A stretch of DNA of 64,000 bases from the NCBI GenBank assembly GCA_030427425.1, contig JAUICQ010000004.1:1-64000 (forward strand), in the 5' to 3' direction. The notes below the pieces were generated by a model. It worked only from the letters and a program-made list of their open reading frames with translations. It did no database searches and was not told where the DNA came from. How positions within the stretch are numbered: the stretch's first letter is position 1; each line of letters begins with the position of its first letter. Shown piece after piece: positions 45,391 through 52,606 of this stretch. A program made the translations under genes and the position numbers. Origin of the DNA: Fimbriimonadia bacterium. Its GTDB lineage: Bacteria > Armatimonadota > Fimbriimonadia > Fimbriimonadales > Fimbriimonadaceae.

Positions 45391-46257
45391 ATGGCAACAT
45401 TAAAACAGATTAAGCAGAGAATACGTAGCGCAAAAAACATACAGCAGATAACGAGGGCAATGAAGTTAGTATCTGCTGCAAAGTTTAAAAAAGCTACAGA
45501 TAGAGCAACTGGTGCCAGACCTTATCATACAAGAATTCATAAGTTATTAGAGCATCTGTTTAGAAACACTGCGATGCCTAACCATATGTATTTAGCAGGA
45601 GAAGATTGTAAGAATGAAGGCTTAGAAAGAACCGCCATTATTCTTATTACAGCAGAGAGAGGACTCGCTGGCTCTTATAATACTAACGTACTGAAAAAAA
45701 CGTTAGCGTATGCTGAGGATCTACCTATTAAACCTGTTATCATTGCAGTGGGCAAAAAGGGTCAGCAGTTTTTTACTAAACATGGCTTTGAAGTAAAAAA
45801 TACTTTTATAGTCCCTAATACCGGACCTTCTCTTTCATTTGCACAAGAGTTAACCGATTATTGTTCAGAATTATTTACCTCGGGAAATATAGATAAAATA
45901 TATGTAAGTTATAATAAATTTATTTCTGCTTTAAGGCAAGTCCCTGATATAATACAACTGTTGCCTATTGAGCCAACAGGAGAGGAAGACTTAACTTATT
46001 CAGAATACGAATTTGAACCTAATGCAGAGTTGTTACTTGATAATTTGTTGCCAAAATACTTGCTGGCAAATGTTTTGCAAGCATTATTAGAGGCTAACGC
46101 AAGCGAACATGGAGCTAGAATGACAGCGATGACAAGTGCTACGGATAATGCGAATACCATGATTCACGATCTTACCCTGTTAGCGAATAGAGAGAGACAA
46201 GCAAGAATTACAAAAGAAATTTTAGAAGTAGTTAGTGGAGCAGAAGCGTTACGTTAG
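45391..46257 (+). CDS. atpG: F-type ATP synthase subunit gamma
   Basis: Central rotor shaft. The N-terminus IKQRIRSAKNIQQITRAMKLVSAAKF and the C-terminus ARMTAMTSATDNANTMI are characteristic; the middle is variable. 288 residues, normal. Last gene of this operon: no atpD or atpC follows, and the next 190 bases hold only a 27-codon ORF (46261-46344) that I do not credit. Confidence 0.96.
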   Translation: MATLKQIKQRIRSAKNIQQITRAMKLVSAAKFKKATDRATGARPYHTRIHKLLEHLFRNTAMPNHMYLAGEDCKNEGLERTAIILITAERGLAGSYNTNVLKKTLAYAEDLPIKPVIIAVGKKGQQFFTKHGFEVKNTFIVPNTGPSLSFAQELTDYCSELFTSGNIDKIYVSYNKFISALRQVPDIIQLLPIEPTGEEDLTYSEYEFEPNAELLLDNLLPKYLLANVLQALLEANASEHGARMTAMTSATDNANTMIHDLTLLANRERQARITKEILEVVSGAEALR

Positions 46258-46450
46258 CTTATGGCTGGACAAATTTTAATGTATAAAAATGAAATTATAG
46301 ATATACTAGGTGAAGTAACATCGAAATACAATTTACAATATTAGTTATAGAAAATAGATAAACGAAATAGAAGTACTCTTAGTATAAACTGTATAAATAA
46401 GGGTATTCTCTTATATCTAAGTAATTATAAACGGGCAAAATATTAAAGCG

Positions 46451-48151
46451 ATGATTTCTTATATATTACAGGGCAGAATTAAAAGAAACTTAAATCTGAA
46501 AAGATTGTTTGGAGAACCGGTTAAAACGGTTCTTTTTTTTACATTAATTTTCTTGGAATGTTTTTTCTGTAATGGATGTTCTAAAAACTCTGATAATGAA
46601 GATAATGCTAACATCTCGGGTAATGGCATTCAAAAAGTGATGAAATGTCCGATGGTATCAGACCCATCATCTCTGGATCCGGCTTACATTGATGAACCAT
46701 TTACCAGACAAGCTTTAGTGAATCAGGTTTACGAAAATTTAGTTACTTATGATATCAACAACAATCTGGTCCCAGGATTAGCGAAGAGCTGGAAAGTACT
46801 ACCAAATAGATTAGCTTATATTTTTAAGCTTAAAAAGGGAGTTATGTTCCATAACAACAAGGAACTTACTGCTAATGACGTAAAATGGAGCCTTGAAAGG
46901 GCTTGTGCTGCTAAGCTTGCATCTCCAACAGCGGAAACCTATCTAAAATATATTCACGGTGCCGATAAGATGCTGAAAGGTGAATCGCCACATCTATCTG
47001 GTGTGGAAATCATTGATAAATATACGCTGATGATTACAATCACCAAAAAGTTAAACTATTTTCTTGCTTTATTAACGCATCCAGTAGCAGCCATTATGTC
47101 TAAAGATTCTGCACCCAAAAATAGTAGAATTACAAAAATTTATGAGATGGCAGGTACCGGACCCTATAAAGTGGCCGATTACATATCGAATCAGTACATG
47201 CTACTAGAATCGTTTGAGAAGTTTCATCAAGGAAAAACTAAATTAGACAAGGTATTTATAAAAATATCTGGCGATAGAACAACCAACATCAATAAGTTTA
47301 AAGCAAGTGAGTTCGATTTTACCTATGTGCCATTTACCGAAGTTCCTAATGTAAGAGGCGATACCGCAATAAGCAAGAATCTAACCATGGCTAGTAACTC
47401 TTCAACTACTTATTTTGTATTAATGAAGCATGCTTACAAACCTTTTGAAGATCCTAATATTAGAAAAGCTATATCTCTGGCTATTAATAGAAAGTATATT
47501 GTTGATGAATTATTGAAGGGTTCTGGTGTTCATTATGCTACTAACTTAATTCCACCAGCGGCTATACCTGGTTACAGAAAGTATGCAGAAAAATTAAGAA
47601 CCTATGAGTATAATCCTGATGAGGCTAAAAAGCTGCTAGCAAATTCAGAATATGCAGAGACTATAGGTCAGTATCCATTAGAGATACTGGTAACGGAAGG
47701 GAGTCCTACCAGCGCGCTAATAGCTGAGAATGTTATTATACAGCTTAGAAACTGCTTGGGAATACATGCAAAGCGGAAATCGATGGAGTATTCTGCATTT
47801 GTGCAACAAGGTAATCAGGAAAAGAGTGCGATGACGCTTACTACTAAGTATGCCGATTATCTAGACCCTTCCACCTATTTGCGAGATCTTTTCCATTCGG
47901 AGATAGGGGTGCATAAGAGAGCCTATCAGAATGAGGCTTTTAATAAATTGGTAGATACTGCTATTATTTTGGAAGATATTCATGAAGCATATCAGAAGTA
48001 TTACAATGCAGAACAGATGCTCCTGAATGATGCTGTTGTTATCCCTGTTATTTTTCCTGCATCGGCTATTCTTAAACAGTCTCATCTGAAAGATTTAAAA
48101 ACCAATGCTATGGGGTTAATTCCATTTGTAGAGACGAATATTGTTAAGTAA
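46451..48151 (+). CDS. Peptide-type ABC substrate-binding lipoprotein (SBP family 5)
   Basis: Binding protein of the DppA/OppA family. After a signal and likely lipid-attachment cysteine (FFCNGC, Cys at about 43) comes the typical DPSSLDPAY, NLVTYDINNNLVPGLAKSW and LKKGVMFHNNKELTANDVKWSLERA. The ATG at 46451 makes a long signal region through which an intrinsic-terminator-like hairpin runs (46513-46540); I see no better start downstream. Ligand unknown: peptides, nickel or heme are all possible. No permease genes are adjacent; a matching ATPase is at 14519. Confidence 0.88.
   Translation: MISYILQGRIKRNLNLKRLFGEPVKTVLFFTLIFLECFFCNGCSKNSDNEDNANISGNGIQKVMKCPMVSDPSSLDPAYIDEPFTRQALVNQVYENLVTYDINNNLVPGLAKSWKVLPNRLAYIFKLKKGVMFHNNKELTANDVKWSLERACAAKLASPTAETYLKYIHGADKMLKGESPHLSGVEIIDKYTLMITITKKLNYFLALLTHPVAAIMSKDSAPKNSRITKIYEMAGTGPYKVADYISNQYMLLESFEKFHQGKTKLDKVFIKISGDRTTNINKFKASEFDFTYVPFTEVPNVRGDTAISKNLTMASNSSTTYFVLMKHAYKPFEDPNIRKAISLAINRKYIVDELLKGSGVHYATNLIPPAAIPGYRKYAEKLRTYEYNPDEAKKLLANSEYAETIGQYPLEILVTEGSPTSALIAENVIIQLRNCLGIHAKRKSMEYSAFVQQGNQEKSAMTLTTKYADYLDPSTYLRDLFHSEIGVHKRAYQNEAFNKLVDTAIILEDIHEAYQKYYNAEQMLLNDAVVIPVIFPASAILKQSHLKDLKTNAMGLIPFVETNIVK
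46513..46540 (+). terminator. Terminator-like hairpin inside the start of the binding-protein gene
   Basis: agaaccg (46513-46519) pairs with cggttct (46527-46533) around a 7-base loop and is followed by an unbroken T run. It lies 256 bases after atpG and about 20 codons into the next gene, so it would act either as the end of the atp transcript or as an attenuator. Confidence 0.7.
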
Positions 48152-48209
48152 AATGGTTCCGATTAATAACTGTGATAAGATAAGGTACCATTATCATTAG
48201 TATAAGCTA

Positions 48210-48803
48210 ATGTGGTTCTGGAAAAAGAAGTTAGAGACGGATACGTATGCGATTATAGGGTTGGGCAATCCCGGACCTGAATATGTGGGAACTCGTCACA
48301 ACATCGGATTCGCTATTATCGAAAGTTTAGCCAAGGAGTTCCATATCGATATGCGGGAACGGAAATTCCAGTCGGTGTTAGGGAAAGGGGATGTTGAAGG
48401 TAAAAAAGTTTTCTTGGTAAAGCCGCTAACCTATATGAACAAGAGTGGTGGGGCTGTTTCTTCTATTGTGAAGTACTATAAAATCCCTTTAGAAAATATT
48501 TTAGTAATAGCAGATGATCTAGATTTGCCTCTTGGAACAGTACGATTAAAGCCGTCTGGCGGAGCAGGGGGGCATAACGGTCATAAATCGATAGTAAGTA
48601 GCTTGGGGACTGCCGATTATCCCAGACTCAGGGTCGGGATTGGTAAACAAGAGTATGGTGACACTCAGGATCATGTTCTTGGGAAGTTCCGCAGAGATGA
48701 GCTCTCTTATGTGAATGATGTTATTGTTAAATGTAGAGATGCTGCATGCTGTTTTGTATTGGAAGATTTAGAAACAGCGATGAATCATTATAATCGGAAG
48801 TGA
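48210..48803 (+). CDS. pth: Peptidyl-tRNA hydrolase
   Basis: Recycles peptidyl-tRNA that falls off ribosomes. Motifs: GLGNPGPEYVGTRHN with catalytic H30, KPLTYMNKSGGAV, ADDLDLPLG and SGGAGGHNGHKSI. Length of 197 residues is normal. In many bacteria it follows rplY; here it stands alone between the binding-protein gene and a convergent LRR gene. Confidence 0.97.
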   Translation: MWFWKKKLETDTYAIIGLGNPGPEYVGTRHNIGFAIIESLAKEFHIDMRERKFQSVLGKGDVEGKKVFLVKPLTYMNKSGGAVSSIVKYYKIPLENILVIADDLDLPLGTVRLKPSGGAGGHNGHKSIVSSLGTADYPRLRVGIGKQEYGDTQDHVLGKFRRDELSYVNDVIVKCRDAACCFVLEDLETAMNHYNRK

Positions 48804-48856
48804 TATGACTCATGAGTCGGATCTGGATGATAGTTTTTGTTCCGCCTCTGAGAAGA

Positions 48857-48882
48857 GTACGTACTGATTAACCAGTACGTAC
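48857..48882. terminator. Hairpin between convergent pth and LRR genes
   Basis: Perfect 10-bp stem gtacgtactg (48857-48866) with cagtacgtac (48873-48882) and a 6-base loop, placed between two convergent stop codons. T tracts are short on both sides, but position suits a bidirectional terminator. Confidence 0.6.
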
Positions 48883-48899
48883 GGAGTTTCTTAATCTAG

Positions 48900-50177
48900 T
48901 TATGATATAGTACATCCACGACGACGGCTTTTCTCTCGAGGATTTTCCTTTTTCTTCTTGCTTTCTTCAGAGCGCTCTGTTTGCAGAGGAGGTAGTTCAC
49001 TTTTCTTAATAGTTATATCTTTGCCGTAACTATTAGTAAATACTAAACCTTCTGGTAATTGCCACAATATATTTTTTTCAGCTGAACTAGATATTATACA
49101 CCAGGATATATTCAACCTGGTTAATTTCTGGAAGCGAGCGATTGCATTGAGTCCTTCATATAAATTAGTGCGAGAGAGGTCCAGTTCTTCTATGGTATCT
49201 GGTAGAGATTCTAACAAATTCTCTAACCCAGAGTCGCTAAGAGACTCACAATAAGATATATTTAAGGTCTTCAATTTCTGAAAACGAGATATTTTATTGA
49301 GTCCTTCATCAGTTAGTTTTGTGTTAGATAGGTGCAGGCGTTCTATAGTATCAGGTAGCAGTGTTAGCAAGATACTTATGGCACCTGGGGAGAGCTGAGG
49401 ACAATAGCTTATACTGAATATTTCTAATCTTTGGAACCTGGGAATGTCTTCCAACAAGATGTTATCTGATAAATTAGTATCACATAGGGAGAGCATTGGA
49501 ATAGTATTGGGCAGCGAATTTATAAATGTTTTCAGTTCACTATCAGATATTTCTTTGCAACAGCTAAGCTGAATTTTACGTAATTTAGCTGTATTCTTTA
49601 GTGCCAGCAATGCATTATCCTGTATATTGTTGCAGGATAATTGTAATTCTAGAAGCTGAAATTGAGCTAAGTGGTGTATGATAGGCATGAGCTGTTCATG
49701 AGCATTATCGCATCTAATACGGAATATACGTATCCAGGGAATACTGGCTAAAAATTGCATCTGATACTCTGTCAAGTAGCCTGCTGTTGTATTTAGTCTG
49801 ATATCTGTGATACAAATAGTGTTTTGTATACCGTTATTATGAATCATTTTATACTGTAGAGCAATAATTCTATCTAACTGCTTTATAGTTGTAACAGGTA
49901 TATTAACCCAAGTTGTAGGTAGGAAGTATTTTTCGATGTTACCTCCCTCATTTAGAGTGCGTTCCATTTCGTCTAAGAGTATATCGATATCCTGAGCATT
50001 CCAGTTATCGTCTATCTTTAGCAGTTCCGATTCATTGGCTTGGTATAGATCATCATAGGCGGGTGGGAGTTCTTCGTACAAAGGAGGAGCAGATGGTTTT
50101 TCGAGAGTCTCTTCCAGGGCATTCACGGTGTGGATAGCTGCCACACATAACACAAAATATTTAAAAATCATCTTCAT
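48900..50177 (-). CDS. Secreted LRR protein with PSAP/PPxY motifs and CaaX-like CTIS end
   Basis: Paralogue of the protein at 26687. A signal peptide (1-20, ending VNA) leads straight into a proline-rich stretch with PSAP (28-31), overlapping PPLY (31-34) and PPAY (38-41). The shared N-terminal domain follows (DNWNAQDIDILLDEMERTLNEGG), then about eight LRRs of the cysteine-containing type, fewer and more diverged than in the paralogue. The tail is strongly basic (REKSRRRG) and ends CTIS, a CaaX-like box. PSAP and PPxY are the motifs eukaryotic TSG101 and WW domains bind. A host-modified effector is inferred, not shown. Confidence 0.85.
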   Translation of the reverse strand: MKMIFKYFVLCVAAIHTVNALEETLEKPSAPPLYEELPPAYDDLYQANESELLKIDDNWNAQDIDILLDEMERTLNEGGNIEKYFLPTTWVNIPVTTIKQLDRIIALQYKMIHNNGIQNTICITDIRLNTTAGYLTEYQMQFLASIPWIRIFRIRCDNAHEQLMPIIHHLAQFQLLELQLSCNNIQDNALLALKNTAKLRKIQLSCCKEISDSELKTFINSLPNTIPMLSLCDTNLSDNILLEDIPRFQRLEIFSISYCPQLSPGAISILLTLLPDTIERLHLSNTKLTDEGLNKISRFQKLKTLNISYCESLSDSGLENLLESLPDTIEELDLSRTNLYEGLNAIARFQKLTRLNISWCIISSSAEKNILWQLPEGLVFTNSYGKDITIKKSELPPLQTERSEESKKKKENPREKSRRRGCTIS

Positions 50178-50254
50178 AAAGGCTCCTATTAAGATCTATT
50201 GTAATGTAGAAGTAAGTGTAAAGTCAAGAAATAAATCATAGAAGCAGTGCTGTG

Positions 50255-50292
50255 AATAGAATGTAATACTAATAATAGTATTACATTCTATT
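50255..50292. promoter_or_regulatory. Perfect 17-bp hairpin upstream of the LRR gene
   Basis: aatagaatgtaatacta (50255-50271) is the exact reverse complement of 50276-50292, with a 4-base loop. It lies 78-115 bases upstream of the LRR start codon, between that gene and the tlc terminator. It could be a 5'-UTR structure, an operator or a second terminator; there is no clear T tract on the minus strand. Confidence 0.6.
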
Positions 50293-50411
50293 ATTCTTCT
50301 TTAGGTTGCAAGAAGTCAGAATTCATCAGAACATAATATCGGCCGGAGGTCCTCATACTCGAAGGGGAAGGGCCATTGATCACTTATAAAAAATATTCTA
50401 TTTATAGTCAC

Positions 50412-50450
50412 AAAAAAACCCTGACTCCTCTTTTCAGAAGAGTCAGGGTT
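50412..50450 (-). terminator. Terminator of the downstream tlc gene
   Basis: aaccctgactc (50417-50427) pairs with gagtcagggtt (50440-50450). On the minus strand the stem is followed by seven T (50412-50418), 24 bases after the tlc stop codon. Confidence 0.88.
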
Positions 50451-50473
50451 AGACATTTACTAGCTAAAGTAGC

Positions 50474-52192
50474 TTAAGCTTTAGCTGCTTCTTCGTCTGG
50501 AATCTCTTCGTCAGCTTCACCATGAGAAGCTTTTTGTAGTAGGAGACTTAATCCGCCTACAGCCACTAGCCATCCTGCAACTACGAGCACCACGATAGGG
50601 AACAAGTAAGGGAGGATAATATCTAGAGTCTGCTTGGAAGATACGTGAGATGCAAATACAGTTGCTAATCCAGCTTGAATCCACGATCCAAATGTTTTAC
50701 CGCCTCTACCACCGATAACGTCTACAGCAGCTTTTCCTTTCGATTTCAATTCGTCATCTAGAGGGATGTAAGCCATCTCCTTGGTAGAATCGAATAGAGA
50801 GTACTTGGTAGCTTTGCTAAGCACGTTCTGTGCTGCACCAACCCAGAATGCTAACAATAGCGGGGTGATAGACAGTACGTTTACGAGGTAGTTTACTATG
50901 GTGCTTTTATCGAATAGTACACAAGCAAAGAAGATCATAGCAGTAACTGTTACAACGACGGGTGTGATAGATGCTGCAGTTCTCCATTTAGCGTGTCTCA
51001 AGATGTATCCACCACCGATAGTGAAACACATGGTGAATATACCTGTAAACATAGAGAAGCTTCCCATAAAGTTGGTGTATTCATATTCAGTTTCGAATAT
51101 TTTACCAGCTTGTGCTTTCCAAGCAAGTTCAATGAGGTTGATGGACATACCGTAAGAAAGAACTAAAATAGTAATAAAACCTAGGTACTTAGAAGAAATA
51201 ATAACCTTTAAGCTATCTGCAAATCCAAGTTTAGCTTTTTTCTTCTTAGGTTTCTTTACCATGTTAGGATCGTATAGGTTAGGATCTGTCATTACGTTAC
51301 TATTTACGTAATGATACAAGTACATCATAGTACACGCTAACAGAACGAAAACGAGGGTAATGTAATTTAAGTTTACAGCCCATCCATCACTAATAGCTTG
51401 TTCGATTAACTTTCTTTTTCCATTAGCCATTTCTACTTGTTCAGCAGTTGCATCTGCTAATTTTATGTTAAGGTATTTCCAAATAAAATCGGATTCTTTC
51501 TTAACATAATTCATAGCAGGAACGAGTGTGCTCTCCCCTATGGCCTGTAGTTTATTTTCAGCGTAATCGTGAGATCTACCAGCGAAGTACTTTAGACAAG
51601 CACCGGATGCGATAAGCCCTAAGTTTGCAATCATAGCAAAGAAAGGATAGGCTCTCTTCGATTCCTTAACACTAGTAATCTCGTTAGCAAACTGCCAGAA
51701 AAGTAATGATACGGCTACACTACCCCATAATTCTGCTAGTATGTAGAACAATGCAGTTACCCAGTTGCCAAATATTTCAAAGAACTGTCTAAGGAAAGGT
51801 ACTGCCTCAGATAGGTTTTTAATGGTTTCAGGACTTGGCTGTATAGCGCTAAGATTTGGATAGAGGAAGAATCCGAATGCACCAAAGAATATAGCGAACG
51901 GGGCGATACAGGTATAGAATACTTGCTTTTTAGTAAGCTTAATATTCAACTCTGCATAAAGCATAAAGAACAGAATTGCTGCAGGCATGGTTCCAAACGA
52001 TTTTAAGAATGGAATAACACCAGCACCTATCTGATTAACGACAAATGCGTCTTTAAGGTCTCGCACTATTGTATAATTAAATAGCGCACAGAACATCATA
52101 AGACCCATAGGTATGAACTTTTTAAGTTCATACCTATGAATAGGCCAGAATATGGCTCTAAGTTTTGAAAATTCGTGTGTTTCTGAACTCAT
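50474..52192 (-). CDS. tlc: ATP/ADP translocase (Tlc family), copy 1
   Basis: Membrane carrier of the energy-parasite type that exchanges host ATP for ADP, known from Rickettsiales, Chlamydiae and plant plastids. The 572-residue protein has about 12 helices and family stretches such as FNYTIVRDLKDAFVV, GTMPAAILFFMLYAEL, WGSVAVSLLFWQFANEI, and DSTKEMAYIPLDDELKSKGKAAVDVIGGRGGK. Several family members carry other nucleotides, so the substrate is not certain. It is closely similar to the next gene; the pair is a tandem duplication. Codons about 19-29 encode a perfect hairpin. Confidence 0.93.
   Translation of the reverse strand: MSSETHEFSKLRAIFWPIHRYELKKFIPMGLMMFCALFNYTIVRDLKDAFVVNQIGAGVIPFLKSFGTMPAAILFFMLYAELNIKLTKKQVFYTCIAPFAIFFGAFGFFLYPNLSAIQPSPETIKNLSEAVPFLRQFFEIFGNWVTALFYILAELWGSVAVSLLFWQFANEITSVKESKRAYPFFAMIANLGLIASGACLKYFAGRSHDYAENKLQAIGESTLVPAMNYVKKESDFIWKYLNIKLADATAEQVEMANGKRKLIEQAISDGWAVNLNYITLVFVLLACTMMYLYHYVNSNVMTDPNLYDPNMVKKPKKKKAKLGFADSLKVIISSKYLGFITILVLSYGMSINLIELAWKAQAGKIFETEYEYTNFMGSFSMFTGIFTMCFTIGGGYILRHAKWRTAASITPVVVTVTAMIFFACVLFDKSTIVNYLVNVLSITPLLLAFWVGAAQNVLSKATKYSLFDSTKEMAYIPLDDELKSKGKAAVDVIGGRGGKTFGSWIQAGLATVFASHVSSKQTLDIILPYLFPIVVLVVAGWLVAVGGLSLLLQKASHGEADEEIPDEEAAKA
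52106..52138 (-). promoter_or_regulatory. Perfect hairpin within the 5' coding part of tlc copy 1
   Basis: cataggtatgaactt (on the plus strand 52106-52120) is the exact reverse complement of 52124-52138, with a 3-base loop. It covers codons 19-29 of the gene. Copy 2 encodes nearly the same peptide there, but its stem is broken by several changes. Whether it affects expression is unknown. Confidence 0.6.
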
Positions 52193-52426
52193 ATTTTTTG
52201 TTTGTTATCCTCATATAAACTAGTTTTTCAAGTAGTTTATTTCCGTAACTTGATTTTTGAAAACTCTCCAAAAAAGAAACGTTTTTAATAACTGTTAAAC
52301 TATGTTAATTATACCTATTTTTTAAGTAAATATAAAAATCTAGATAGTGATATGTGCAGGAATTTCGTCAATAATTATACTTTTACAGCGGGGCTAAAAT
52401 TTATTGTATGACTAAGTTACTATATT

Positions 52427-52585
52427 TTGTCGCCCCGAGATTGTATATCGTTCCCCTTCGAGTACGGAGCGGGGTCTGTGACCTTCTATCCTCTTTCGGT
52501 TAGAAGTAAATAGTTATAAAAAGGTCATAGATCCCGGACTCCGTCCTCGCAGGGGAGCTATATGTTTTCCGGGATCTATGACCTT
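52427..52585. repeat. Compound palindromic repeat between the two tlc genes
   Basis: The 414-base spacer holds a piece of the 11709-type repeat (gtcgccccgag, and ggggtctgtgacctt then ctctttcggttaga to about 52505), then a complete palindromic element at 52521-52585 with perfect 17-bp arms (52521-52537 and 52569-52585). Bases 52512-52575 are identical to 12378-12441. The element ends 21 bases before the tlc copy 2 stop codon and may act as its terminator. The rest (52193-52426) shows nothing clear. Confidence 0.9.
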
Positions 52586-52606
52586 GTGAATGGGGCAACA
52601 ACCCAA

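Larger units (their letters stand above)
50178..50473. other. Spacer between tlc and LRR genes
   Basis: 296 bases holding a 17-bp hairpin (50255-50292), a palindromic-repeat fragment near 50340-50374 (ggccggaggtcc and cgaaggggaagggcc) and the tlc terminator (50412-50450). No gene is visible. Confidence 0.7.

Noticed and set aside
46261-46344. 27-codon ORF after atpG
   Set aside because: Too short and without a recognisable match; codon pattern does not stand out. It could be a remnant but I cannot support it.
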